Assembly (NCBI GenBank): GCA_963575745.1 | Contig: CAUYUJ010017983.1 | Coordinates: forward strand, 18,501 to 82,500 | Origin: Prorocentrum cordatum | Lineage: Eukaryota; Sar; Dinophyceae; Prorocentrales; Prorocentraceae | Direction: 5' to 3' | Length of the DNA stretch: 64,000 nt | Shown: piece after piece, positions 24,136 to 36,075 of the stretch | How positions within the stretch are numbered: the stretch's first letter is position 1 | Layout: each line of letters begins with the position of its first letter | The notes under the pieces: model-generated | Databases searched by the model: none | What the model was told of the DNA's origin: nothing | What the model saw: only the letters and a program-made list of their open reading frames with translations | Made by a program: the position numbers and the translations under genes

Positions 24136-27100
24136 CGCTGGGTTAGTTGCGGGACCGTCCCAGGACAACGCGTTCAGAGCTTCGTCATGGCCAAAGGGGA
24201 GCAGAATGTGGAGCCCACGCCGCAAAGTAGACCAGCTCCAAAGCGGGAAGGGTGGGCCCATGGCAGCGGCGAAGGCCACTCGTTTGAAAATCAACATGCG
24301 TACGAATTTTCCGTCCAAATCTTGCCGCTCATGTCGCGTGCCAGACGCGCCGCTTGCGCCGGGGTGGAAGATCAAGCGCGCCCCTCGACCCGCGTGTTAT
24401 TCTGGGGGTGGAGAAGCACATGACAAGCTACAGAATGCCGTTCGAGAACCCCGAGAAGCCGAACGCCGTGGCCAAGGAGGTGCTCGGGGGCGCCTAACCG
24501 CATCCAGCTCAGAACCCGAAGGGGAGGCGAATCCCGGGGGCGAATTCGCGGATGCATTCCAAGCAGATGAATGCCAGGCGCCCGAGTTCGCGTGCATCTG
24601 CGATGACGCGTGCGATCCAGGTCCCGACGAAGGCTGCGTGGAGCAACCCCTTAGGGATACCGGGATAGGACCTGAATCCGACGGCGGGCGCATGTGCAAA
24701 TTTCTCTCCTGGATACTTCTTCGGGGCAGCATGGGCAACCGCAGTCTGCGAGAGTTGAGACTGCAAGCGTGGGGCCCGATTGAGGGGTGGAGTTGGGAAG
24801 GACCGATGCCGTCGCGTCATCGCGTGGCTTCTGACTTCGCGGCGGATCGGCAGGCCCGCGTCCTCGAATGCCGAATGCGCGCCCATGGGCCAGGACAAGG
24901 GCCGACCTGCAGATGGTATCAAACGACACCTTGAGGACAACGGCGGCTGGAGTGACAGATGCCAGATCAGGTGGTGCAAGGATTGGGGGGGGGCGCTCGC
25001 CCGCCGAGATCCCGCGAGGGTTCATGGAGAAATGATATTCGAGAACATGGGCGATGACGATTCTCCCCGTGCCGTGGCGAGCGGGGCCTCCAAGCGGCCC
25101 CTCTGGAGTATTTCCCATGGTGCCGCCGGGGGTCTCTCGCGCGACCGTCGCGGCGGTGGCCGCGGCGCAGGTGGCCGCCAAAGGGCCCGCGGCGCCCGCT
25201 GCCAGCCGGTCTATGGCAGCATCAGGAGTGGATTCGGAGCATCATCCAGGGTCGCGCCTTCCATCGTCTTTCAGGAGATGCTCAAGGACGGCGTGCAAGT
25301 ATCGCTTCAACGACAAGTGGTGCCATCGGTTGGCAGAGACGGCGTGGTGCCGGCTAAATATTCGTGCGAAGTAGTGGATCTGGAACAAATGATGGCGCGG
25401 TTCAATCAGCAGTGTCCCAGCGCTCGCCTGGCCAGCAGGCCCGTTCGGCAACGTGCAGTTGACGGGGGGGAGCTTATGAAAGGAGGAATTTGCTATCTTG
25501 CGTCGCTGGCGGCCCCGCGCCGCGCCTCTGGGGCGACTGGCGCAAGATCCGCCTGGAGCAGCGCCGCGAGCTGGGCGGCCGTCAACGGCGCCTATATGTC
25601 CGCCGCCGCCGCCTGGGCCGACGCCGCGTGCAAGGAGACGGTCTCCAGCGCGAAGCCGCGACAACGGCAGTGCAGACAGCTTCGCGATCGACTCCCGCGA
25701 GCTCGTTCCACCGCCGCAAGGAGGATATTTCTCGGCATCTTTGTCGTCGTCGCATCGAGCACATGAGAGCCGCGCGACCTTCTGACGCAGCGAGACCCGT
25801 GGAACGCTGGGCGCCCGAGCCCTCTAGAACGAGCAAATCCAAGTCGATGGGCAGCCGCTGGCAGTGCAGGCCGCCGAACCTACGAATGCACCTCGTGTCA
25901 GCCAGCGACCGTCGCGCGCGCCCTCGGCGGCTGCGGTTGCTGGAGATGCGGCCGAGCCGGTGAAATTCGACTTCGACGCGAACGCCCCCGACATTGGGTG
26001 TCCAGGGTACATGCCGAAGAAGTCAGATACCGATTCCGATAGATATTTCGAGGGTCCGAGTCGCGCGACCAGATGCGCGCGCGTCAGCGCATGCACCTGC
26101 AACACCAGGCAGCGGCGCAAGCTGCCGCGGGGGGTCTACGTCAGCAGGGCCTGCCGATCTCGCCAGATGATTGGACTCCGCCGTGCGCCTGGGCGCCGAG
26201 CCCTACTGTGGGCGATCGCACGCCGTGTGTGCATGCTGTCTTCGCGCGCCCAGGCCCCGCGAACCTCCGGCGTCTTCCTCGACGCCGCGCAGATCCACCG
26301 CTCGTCCCAGAATTACTTGCTGAATAAGCGGGAAGGCCCCTCGTCGACCCGCCGTCGAGCAGCAGCAAAAACCGATACTTACGTGAGACCGTCAACGGAA
26401 TTCATAGTATGTCAGCCGCGCGAGTTGGAGATCGCACGCTGCTACCGAGGGCCGCGTTTGACCCAGGCGAGTGCGACGAGGATTGGCGCCCAGCTGCCCC
26501 TGAGTGTTAGCGCGGAACTGCAGCGGTGCATTCCCGCCGTGCGTTCAGGACATTCACGTGGCCAAGCAGATGGCAATGCGTCGAACGTCTCAACTGGACG
26601 AGCCAAGGTCGCGCCGCCGTGGGGGTGGGGTGGGGTGTGTGGTGGTGGTGGTGGTGGTGGTGGTGGTGGTGGGGGGGCTGCAGACAAAAGGCCAGGCGGG
26701 TAAGGGGCCCTGGAGCAACAATTCGCATGGGCCTCGCGGAAACGCGACCTCGCAGCGCACTTGCACCGTCGGTGCAACGGTGGGCCGACAATCGAGAACC
26801 ATGCCGCTATGCGACGGGAACGACGATGTCTGCCCGAACTGTTTGGACAACTTACATCCATGGGACCACTTGGTCCAGCTACGCGGCAATCACTTTTCCC
26901 ACGCAGAGTGATGGCGTAGGAGAACGGTGGCGAAGAGGCGGGGCGATGCTCCTGATTGTCCAAATAGCCGAGCACCTGGAGTCGCAAAATCTCTATTCCC
27001 ACACCCAGGTGCCACGCAATTGGAAGACGTTGCGTTAATTTCCGTAGCGTCACGACAAGAACGCGACCAGCGACGTTCCGAGCCCCGACACCGCCTCCAC

Positions 27101-30100
27101 CGCCTTGCGCCGCGCCCACGGCTGTGCAGTCTGATGGAGGACAACGCCACGGTGTCATGTACACCCAACAACAACTCAGGACATCGTGGACGACAACTCA
27201 GGACGACATCTCAGGACCATTCCTTTCGCACCTGACGTTGGGTTCCACATGTGCGAACGACCTCAGGGCATCGCGGAAGCGCGACTCCTGATGCAGTGCG
27301 CGCCAGAACAAGTTCGAGAACCAAGCTATCAAACGGCCGCCTACCAATATCATATGTTGGTAGACTATGGGTCTCGCATCAACCTGATCGGCGATCAGGC
27401 CGTCGAGAATGAATTCATCGCCGTGGTTGCCGAATTCGGATAATCGACCGCGTTGTCAAGGAGGGTTGACTGGCTGAATTTGAGCGGTGTCGAGCAGGGG
27501 TCAGTTACTCGTGACGATATGGCTAACGTCCCAGTTGCCGTGGAACATCAAGACTACACCCAGAGGGGCATTTTCACATCGAGCGTCTCCATTGACTCAG
27601 AGTCTTTGGGTCCACGCAGGAAAAAGGCGGCCATCCTCGTCCTACGGGGCGGAGAAGAGAAGGTGATCTTCCTTGGCGACGAGGGCTATCGCATCATATT
27701 ATCGAATGCGGGGAAAGTCTGTCGGAGGCTGGTGTCGCCGAGTGGATGTCTCAGCGTCCCGTGCGACCATTCCGATATGAAGGAGAACAACATCGCCGAC
27801 GAAACGGATCAGACGCCCTTATTGTTGGACTGTGCGGGGATCGAGGCAGAATCGGCGAGTGTGAATGAGATTGAGATTCGAGGGAACTCGACCCAAGCAT
27901 CCTTTTCCCCCACGGGGCGCGGCCCGGCAGCAGCTTGTTCCGACTGGGGCAGCGCGGCAGTCCGGCGCCCTAGTTACAGAGGACAGTCGCACAGCTGGTT
28001 CCACCCTCTGCCGATGCCACATCGCATGTGATCGCATTTCCATGATGGATGGATGTCGTCAGGCGGAATGCATCACATGTGAAGGCTTCTCAAGGCAGAA
28101 GGCAGAGTATTCTGCAATCTGGGTCAACGCGCCGTGCGATTGGCGCGTTCGTGCACCGCGTAAGCGATCGGGCCTGCGCTGGCAGAAACTCCAGAACATG
28201 ATAGCCCTGGCCAGGGGTATCAATATTGGCATTCTCATCTGTCGCCCTCAGTCCTACTTCTGGCATCTGCCCCCAAGTCGTGAGCTCTTACATGACTTGG
28301 GTGTCAGTGCTGTACGCGTGAGGCTCTGCATTTTTGGCAGTCTATGTGGTGCCGCGGGCAGGGCGTCGGTCGGTGCGTGCGTCCAGATCGCTCCCGCGCG
28401 AAAGTGTTCATCGCGTGCGTGGTTTTCTACACGTGCGTCCAGCATTGAAAGGCCGCGTTCTCGGCTGGCATGGCAAGACGGAACGTCGCGGCCGATGGGT
28501 GCGATGTGTACTCGAGGAGTTGGCGGGCCACCAAATCCAACATCTAGTCCGACAGCGGCAGGCTATGCGCACCTATCTTAGCATGTACGAGCGCGGCGAC
28601 CGCGTCAAACTTCCCCCCCCCCTCCTTTTTCTTCTTCCTTTTTCCCCGCGCGTAGGCGTGCGAAGCCACTCTAATAGTGTAAACGTGACAGCGCTGCCCA
28701 CCGACGCCCGCGTGCGACAGGCAGATGAACGAATGAGGGTCAGGGAAGCCTGTGTGACGCCGAAGATATTCCCGAGCACGTGGAAGACGGCAGCGATGAT
28801 TGCTGGGATGGTTTCAGCGGCTTGGGCGAAGACGTTGCCCTCGCGACGTGCGATGTCTGCTTCGAAGTCTCCCGCAGCGGCGATTGCGATAGTGGCGACG
28901 ACGAGTTGTTGTTATGTGCTAGTCATCATTCTCCAACCCAGTTGTAGGAATACTGGTGTTCATTCTTGGCCCAACTACATGGCAGGCCGCCTCGCGTGGA
29001 AGGAACTTCGCGAAGCGGACCCGTTCGCAGGTGTGGTATTGCGATCGCGGCGCTGACAACTGGGCCGACATCGGATGCGAGAACAGCCCGCAGCCACTTG
29101 TGATAATAGAGTACAGTCGTGGACTCACGTGCAGAAGAGGGGCCCGACATTGCAGGGCTGATTTTGACAGCGCATGGCGCATCTCAGAGGTCACCGAGGC
29201 AGGCCCATGCGAGAACCAACAGAGATTTCTGCCAATCGCTCTACGTTGCTCCGACCGTCTCTGAAATATCGGTGCAATGGATGGACGTCGCGAGCGCTCC
29301 CGGCTCTGCAGCAAGGAGCTTGTCTTGACCGCCCAATGCCCGAAGAAGTTATGCCGCGTGGTCGTCGACGCCGTAATTTCGCTGGAGGCCGTGGCGCCTG
29401 GTCGCCCATCGCCTCGAGGAAACTAGACCTAGCCAGGTCTGACCGACGTCGACAGTCACCCCGCAACAGCAGCTGGTGGTGCGGACCCGGTCCAGGCGAC
29501 TCGAACAGCTAATCCACTTCCGCGCGGCAGCGCCCCTCGCGGCGGACGCGGTGGTCTCGGATGCGCCGAGCACTCCCGAGCCACCGGTCCTTCGCGCTCT
29601 CGGGGCCCCCGCGCGCGCAGATTGCCGGGGTGTGATCTCTGTATGTTGGAGATGTGAAGCGTGCGCGAAATATTACGACAAGCGACAACCTGGCCGCAGT
29701 TACATCGCTTGCGAAATTACCCAACCTGTCAGTCTGCCCACAGGCGATGATGCTTCCGTGCGCCTTGGACCCGAAAATGGTGGGGACCCTCCTGCACTTT
29801 AGGGGGGGGGGCAGTCTTCCTCATCTACGGGGCCATCCGAGACCGCCGCAACCTCGTGCGACTGGTGGCCCTAGGGCGGACTTGACAGTGCGACAATCGT
29901 TGGCACGTGCCGAGAGTGCCAGGCGTGGGAACGTCCCGGCAGTTTTGCTTTACCATCGCTGAGATTACCAGGCCAATCAACGAAGAGGTGGAATTATATT
30001 TGATAGTCTACAAGAAGCACATCGCCTGTCACATCGCCGATTGGTGCATCATATACACCATCGACTGTGAGATCCCCGACAGTCCAAGGACACCATCTTG

Positions 30101-31640
30101 GACGCTTTATACATCTGTTGGGTGAAGTTCATCCACGCCGCCAAAGTATTACTGCGATGGCGCAGGATGCCGCAACACCGATGACGCCAATAACCAGTTT
30201 ATCGAACACCCCATACGAGCTTCAGAACAAACGCTAACATTATGAAGGTCTGAAGCGGCATTCCCGGGGCCATGGGCGACTTGGGCGAATATCTCAAACG
30301 GCGTGCCGTGCCCCGTGCTTTATACAGACTCCTGGCCGAAGCGTTGTCCGCTAGCCACTCGTTTGCCTCCTGCCGCGGACTTTCCACGTGCGGCGCTTGC
30401 GCCGGCATGCGGCCATCCATGCTTCCTGACCTTGGAGGTCCAGAGTTCGAGGAATCCGAGGCCGCGGGCCAGGAACGCGATTTCCGCGTCCGTGAGATTG
30501 CACTTGGCGGTATTTCTCAGGCCACGGCGGCAGCCAAAGTAAACGGGGTCCTCGCGGCGAAGACTAGCGCGGACGGTGGCGTAGCATTCCGAAGAGGCGA
30601 TTTGGCGGACTACCATCGGCCAGTTGCCACTATGGGCAACGACGCTGGTCGGGGTGGTCTTTGTCTCCGAAGTGGGCGAGGAACGAGGGGAGCTTGTAGC
30701 CGCGACTGGGACGAGAGATGGTGGTTCAGTTCTCTCATGTTAGATTTTTTCATCGAGTTGTTCTTCGTCGAGGAACTTGGCGGGGAAGCGTGGCCATGAT
30801 AACCGTCGCATCCGACATTTCGGACCTTCCGACCGCGAGGAAGTATCCCGACTATCTCTGGGCGGCGAATTAATCTCGAATGCGCGTGCGGCGCCGCAGT
30901 CGCCGTCAGTGCTCGCTCCAGGATCGACAACGTGGCTAAAAGCGCCCCCTCGTTGCCGCCCTACCAGGGAGCTGGCCGAGGCGCGCTGATCTACGGCGAC
31001 AGTGGCATCCAGCCCGGCGTCCACTGCTACCGGTCCGCGCTTGCCCCTCTTCTCAATATCTGGGACATCGCTGGCAGCGACCATGCTCGCCTCGCGCAGT
31101 GCTTGTTTGCAACTGGGCCCGCCAGCTCGTCTCGCGAGGGACTCGCTCGGTTTCCAAACCTGACCGATGGGCCTCAAGATGGCGGTGGCCGCGGGGGCGC
31201 GAACCTCCCCGAGACCCTGGTCGGCGTCGTGCGAGGAGACGGACGTCTATCTACAATCGAAGGGCGTGATGACGAAGAGGATGCGATGATCATGCGCGCT
31301 TGGCACCGAACACCAGTGCGTGGAATAATGCACCTTTGCTGAACGGCTTCGCGCCCACTGTTCGACCACCAGCCCAATTGTGCACGTAGACACTTGGTTA
31401 GTACCCAGGAGGCCGAGAGCTCCCAGTTTAAACAGGACCTCGTGCACTTATGTGAGCACGAGCAAAGTGGCATCGTGCTTTCTTACCAACCTTGTGGTGT
31501 CCCTTGTGGTGGCCATCGATGTGTCAGGCAACGGCGACAGTGACGACCGCTATGGCAAGCGCTTGGCCGGTGCTCTCCTGTCAGTGGCTATTTTCGACTC
31601 GTGGTCCAGGGTGCGCAGAGCAGATTGATGCCCTTCGTCA
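24136..31640 (+). mobile_element. Decayed retroelement in the spacer (unit 2 copy)
   Basis: Counterpart of 7140-14650. The protease-like segment is at 27186-28031 and the zinc-binding-like CPNCLDNLHPW segment at about 26832-26911. Small indels relative to unit 1 (for example near 24990, 27080 and 29845) show slow independent decay after duplication. LTRs and a reverse transcriptase were not identified. Confidence 0.45.
27186..28031 (+). pseudogene. Retroelement protease-like segment, unit 2 (one in-frame stop)
   Basis: One frame runs from 27186 to 28031 with a single TAA at 27441-27443. Upstream of it lies MLVDYGSRINLIG; downstream, after VDWLNLSGVEQGS, come KKAAILVLRGG, EGYRII and SPSGCLSVPC. 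These are the successive conserved blocks of a retroelement aspartic protease region. The unit 1 copy has an extra TGA where this one reads TGG, so this copy is the better preserved. It lacks the canonical D-[ST]-G active-site triad and is presumably inactive. Confidence 0.5.
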
Positions 31641-31644
31641 TGGG

Positions 31645-32310
31645 CGGCAGGTCGGATCGGTGCAGCTCGGGTCGACCTTCGTGACCGATGTGGTGATCTC
31701 AGGGGGGCTTCTCATCGCAGGTTTTGGGTTTGTCGCGGCAGCACGGGATCAGGGGCTTACGTGAGAAGTGACTGCTTGGCGGCGGCGGCCTGCATTCACC
31801 GCGAACAGGTTTTTTGTTTCTGGCGTCGTGGGCCGATTCCAAAGCAGTGGGCGATAATGCCCAGTCTGATTTCTACTGACGACTGGGATTTCGACGGACA
31901 AAATGACGGCCGCGCCCCAGGCTGCCTCGCGCTCGCCGCCAACAGTTTCCCGACGTGCGTGTTTGGTGATGCGAGCGGGGGGCCTGGCGCGACGGGCCCG
32001 AAGTTGCGCCGACTTGCTGTCGGCGTCGCGGTCGTCAGTCAGTTCCAGCCACTTGACGTCGATTGTTATGATGTAGGTGGTTTGGCGGGTCCTCGTCAGA
32101 CGGTGGCCCGAGGTGGAGGCTTTGTGGCTCACCGTATTTTCTGCTTGTGGGAACGCGGTCTTCGCCGCGGACTGGATGCCTGTCCTTGATGGTTGGACCG
32201 CCGAGACGTATCTCAATCCCACACGTGCTGATGCAGATATCTGGGCCCACATCGGAGTTTTTCTTATGGATGAGGATCCCAGCGTGATCGGAACCAGTTT
32301 CGCCCAAGGA
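31645..32310. other. Spacer, no gene recognised
   Basis: Copy of 14655-15330. Nothing supported as a gene. Confidence 0.5.
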
Positions 32311-32772
32311 GGCGGAACAAGGAGGAGGAGGAGGAAGAAACGGAGGAGGAGGAGGAGGAGGGGGGGAGGAGGAGGAGGAGGAGGAGGAGGAGAGGGAGGA
32401 GGAGGAGGAGGAGGAGGAGAGGAGGAGGAGGGAGGAGGAGGAGGAGGAGCAGGAGGAGGAGGAGGAGGAGGAAGAGGAGGAGGAGGAGGAGGAGGAGGAG
32501 AGGAGAGGAGGAGGAGGAGGAAGAAGAGGAGGAGGAGGAGGAGGAGGAGGAGGAGGAGAGAGGAGGAGGAGGAGGAGGAGGAAGGAGGAGGAGGAGGAGG
32601 AGGAGGAGGAGGAGGAGGAGGAGGAGGAGGAGGAGGAGGAGGAGGAGGAGGAGGAGGAGGAGGAGGAGGAGGATGGAGGAGGAGGAGGGGAGGAGGAGGA
32701 GGAGGAGGAGGAGGAGGAGGAGGAGGAGGAGGAGGAGGAGGATGGAGGAGGGGAGGCAGGAGGCGGGAGGAC
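32311..32772. repeat. (GGA)n polypurine microsatellite, unit 2
   Basis: About 460 bp, longer than the unit 1 tract by about 150 bp. It is followed at 32793-32955 by a segment with AGGTAGGAGGCAG phrases that is absent from unit 1. Confidence 0.95.
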
Positions 32773-33332
32773 GGTGTGCGAGCGCAGTGATTATTCAGAA
32801 CGAGAATCCAAAGCAGGTGGGGTGGGAAAGCGACGACCGAACACAAGAGGTATGAACCCCCATGTGAGACGAGGTAGGAGGCAGGGTGACGCAGGTAGGA
32901 GGCAGTAGGAGGCATGCGGGAAGGAGGGGAAGGAGTTCGGAGACCACAGTGCTCCAAGCGAAAAAAATCAGCCCAGCTCAGGAGGCTTGGGAGTAAAAGC
33001 GTGCCAGCCACTCCGGCCTCAATCCCCCCCGCCATTTTCGTGCAAGAGACACGTTGCGGTGCACGTGCGTTGATTCAAACAGTTTTTTTGGTTCAAGCAT
33101 GCGTTGCGAACGAATTGCGGGGCACATGCGCGCACCGCCGCGCGCGCACGTCGAAATCATTTGTGTAAGCACTCGTTGGTGTTGGAAGCATGCTCGACGC
33201 AGTCGTTGCCCACGACGTCCTCGCCGTTGCAGTTCCACCGGTGCAGGGGCGGTGGTTTATAAGATGTGGTCCTCGCCCTCGCGCCGCGCGCTTTCGTCTT
33301 ACAAGGTTCCAGCAGTAACAAGGATGGAGGGA

Positions 33333-33745
33333 GGGCGGTTTCTTCTCAAGCTGCGTCTCTCGCTCTGGTGCCGAGCGCACTCGTCTTCAAATGCTCGAAC
33401 CCTTGGACGCATGGGGGGCGGTTCCTCTTCAAAGTGTGACCAGAAGTGTAGCATGTGTGGCAGTTGCTTGGATAAAGGACGGTTCCTGTTCAACATACCT
33501 CCCCGGAAACTTCCTAAACATGTGCGGCCCGAAGTGTAACATCGTGCATCAGTTACACGGGCAAAGGGCAGCTCCTACCCAAGCAGAGGCTCTCGTTGGC
33601 CAGCTCCTTGGTCTTGTAAGTTTTCCTTCGTACCCCTTCGCGTCCGTACGCCTGACAGGATGCAGATGGCAGCCCCTTTTCAAAATGAGGCTCTCGCGCC
33701 TGAGTGGCAGGCCCGTGGGATGCGCTCGTCTTTCAAAGGGGCGCT
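33333..33745 (+). promoter_or_regulatory. Degenerate upstream repeat array before LHC copy 3
   Basis: Same six-fold GGGCGGTTCCTCTTCAAA-like motif as at 16062-16485, about 680-270 bp upstream of the copy 3 ATG. The GA tract follows at 33756-33817. Confidence 0.4.
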
Positions 33746-33770
33746 TCCTGCACGCAGAGAGAGAGAGAGA

Positions 33771-33811
<41 letters not shown>

Positions 33812-33924
33812 GGAGAGGAATGCCTCTAGGGACTCATGAGGAAGGGACTTGGGGCGGGAGGGTGTTTTGCAGTACCGTTGCCGCGTCCTGGGTTTACTCT
33901 GGCCCTCCTCCTCCCCGTCACTTC

Positions 33925-34000
33925 CCGTAGCCGTTTTTTGGGCTATTTTTTTCGGTATCGAGGGTGAGCGTTCAGCTCTCTTCTCCCTCACTTAAATCAG
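33925..34000 (+). promoter_or_regulatory. T-rich element and trans-splice acceptor of LHC copy 3
   Basis: CCGTAGCCG, six T, GGGCTA and a second T run at 33925-33952, then the pyrimidine tract and TTAAATCAG with the AG at 33999-34000, 15 nt before ATG 34016. Same arrangement as copy 2, with one G/T difference in the T-rich element. Confidence 0.5.
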
Positions 34001-34362
34001 GCCCAGTTCCTTGCGATGGCGCGCTCCAGCATCGTTGCTCTCCTCGCCGCTTTCGTCGCCTGCCTGGCGGCGTGCGGGCTGTGCCGCGCCTTCGTGGCGG
34101 CGCCCCTCGGCCACCATGGGCCCCACGGCCACCCTGGGGCAGCCCTGGATCTCGCGGGCGCGCCCGGAGCGGCGCCCGTCTCCCATTCGGCGGCGCCCAC
34201 CGGCCTCGGCCTGGCGCTGGTCGGCGCGTCCGCGGCCCTGGCCCTGCTTGCGCGGGGTGCGCTGTCCGGCGCTGGCAAGGCAGCCGCCCCGCGAGGCTCC
34301 GCGCAGCACAGGGTAGCGATGACGGCCTTCGAGAGCGAGCTGGGCGTGCAGGACCCGGTGGG

Positions 34363-34382
34363 CTTCTGGGACCCCGCCGGCT
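34363..34382. repeat. Left target-site duplication of the LINE (20 bp)
   Basis: CTTCTGGGACCCCGCCGGCT, identical to 42487-42506. In copy 2 the same sequence occurs once, at 17097-17116. Confidence 0.95.
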
Positions 34383-34623
34383 GGCTCCGGCGCCAATACT
34401 CCACCAGCAGTCGAGCATGCCGGAGGTAATGCTGGTTGGAGTGGCGAGATGGTGCTCGACAAGCTGCTCTCAGGCAGCTGTGTATGGATATGCCCGTGAG
34501 GCACAGGACAGCACGTTCTCTTTTTCATCTTTGTCATCGCAGTTCGTCTTGCCACATCTTGTACGCGTATGCCGTGTGCTTCTCATTATTTGTGCAGTGT
34601 ATCTTGCCACGGTCGGGGCCCCA

Positions 34624-36048
34624 ATGGGATACGGATGGGGGATCAAGCATTCGGACTGGAACTCTCTGCAGCATGCTCTCCACGGGAATGGACCGCAGGG
34701 GAAGGGGAAGGGCAGGGGCAAGGCAGGAAAGGGGTACGAAGACACCACAAGGGAGCTCACCTTCGAAGAACAGATTGCGCAGGCTTTACCTCAGGCTGCT
34801 AAGTTGCGTATGCAGACGTCCCTACTACAGGAGGACTGGGAGCCTTCAGTAATGGCCTGGCAACAATTGGGCCCGAAGGGCGGCGTGGCCATTGTGCCCA
34901 AAGAAGCTTTGCCTGATGTGCTTCGCAACGTAGGGTACACAGCTAAACCCACAGCGGCGGTCCTTACACAAGACCCCGATGAGTTGGGGTTGCGGGGCTA
35001 CCCACGCACACGTATTTCTTGCAGGGTGCGGGTTGTGACGGAAGGAGGTGGGACGGCGGACACGACTGTGCAGCGCTATCTAGTGCAATTGGGGTTTGGT
35101 GAGCAGGCCTCCCTGCGGACAATGGGAGAGGCGATCACGGTGCCGAAGCAGATGGTGCCGATGACGGCGAAGTTTTCCCTACGGCAGGGCTGGCAAGAGG
35201 GCCAGATCCCGGCGGCCTTCCTCATGGAGCACGTTGGGAAACACGGCGAGCGGGAGGCTGTGGAGGATGTGCAGTCCCGGTATGACGGCACGGTTACTTT
35301 CCAGTGCCATGTGATGTACGTGGACGCCTTGCTCCGCACCAGCGGCCAGGACGGGGTCTTCGTCAAGAGGCGCGACTCCGAGTCTCTGGAACTGCTCTGG
35401 CTGCCCGAGCAGACGCCCTTGCGGGAGGCATTGCGTTTGTCTGCTTTGCCGACAGTGCTTGGTCTGGCTGAGAAGGGAAAGAATGGACGGCTGGCCCTAC
35501 GGTTTGCCGACGAGGACACTTTGGCCAAGTTTGCAGCAGCGCAGTCGATCCCCTACACGGCGGGGTTGGGACGGTGGAAGCTCACGGGCGTACCCGTTTC
35601 GGCCGGCATTGCTGGCTTGTTCGACCTTTTGACCACATTGCAATGGGAGGTCACCGAGATCGTATATTTTGATGAGAAACAGGCAGTTTTCTTGGCCAAG
35701 ACGATGGGCAAGCAGGTCCCGGCCCATTTTGTGGAAGACGGGCAGCCCAGGGTGGTCCGCTTCAAAGCGCTCAATGCGCTGGCGCGTGAGGCTGCGAAGT
35801 CAGCGGCCCAGTCAGCGGCTGGTGCTGGCTCGGCCGAGCCATCCACGCCAACAACGCGGGCCCAGAAGCAGCTAGCGTTTCTCGCGGCGGCCAAGGGCAA
35901 GGCCAAGGGCAACGCCGACCCAGGGGGAGGGGCGCCCAAGCGGGCGGAGGTCTCGAAGACGGGCCAAACGCCGGAAAGGAAGCACCAAAAGGTGGGCGAG
36001 CAGGCCGCCCCGATGGATACGGAGGGCGAGCCCCCGCCCCCGCGTTGA
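34624..36048 (+). CDS. LINE ORF1, putative RNA-binding/gag-like protein (474 aa)
   Basis: First reading frame of the LINE. It begins MGYGWGIKHSDWN, followed by a Gly/Lys-rich patch (GKGKGRGKAGKG) that could bind nucleic acid, a long mixed central region without a domain I recognise, and a Lys/Pro-rich low-complexity end (PERKHQKVGEQ ... PPPPR). An upstream in-frame ATG at 34417 is possible, but the sequence between reads as a hydrophobic stretch and looks like 5' UTR. ORF1 of non-LTR elements usually chaperones the element RNA; that role is inferred from position and composition. It ends in TGA at 36046-36048. Confidence 0.6.
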   Translation: MGYGWGIKHSDWNSLQHALHGNGPQGKGKGRGKAGKGYEDTTRELTFEEQIAQALPQAAKLRMQTSLLQEDWEPSVMAWQQLGPKGGVAIVPKEALPDVLRNVGYTAKPTAAVLTQDPDELGLRGYPRTRISCRVRVVTEGGGTADTTVQRYLVQLGFGEQASLRTMGEAITVPKQMVPMTAKFSLRQGWQEGQIPAAFLMEHVGKHGEREAVEDVQSRYDGTVTFQCHVMYVDALLRTSGQDGVFVKRRDSESLELLWLPEQTPLREALRLSALPTVLGLAEKGKNGRLALRFADEDTLAKFAAAQSIPYTAGLGRWKLTGVPVSAGIAGLFDLLTTLQWEVTEIVYFDEKQAVFLAKTMGKQVPAHFVEDGQPRVVRFKALNALAREAAKSAAQSAAGAGSAEPSTPTTRAQKQLAFLAAAKGKAKGNADPGGGAPKRAEVSKTGQTPERKHQKVGEQAAPMDTEGEPPPPR

Positions 36049-36075
36049 CTATGTGTCCGCCGACGGGAGCCGTGC

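Larger units (their letters stand above)
16735..34000 (+). repeat. Complete tandem amplicon unit (17,266 bp)
   Basis: From the 5' UTR of LHC copy 2 to the acceptor of copy 3. The preceding and following sequences are near-identical copies: window base 1 matches 17024, base 4134 matches 21150, 34016 matches 16750 and 46540 matches 21150. Differences are scattered substitutions, tract-length changes and the LINE in copy 3. Both gene and spacer are repeated, so the amplified unit is the whole 17 kb and not only the gene. Confidence 0.9.
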
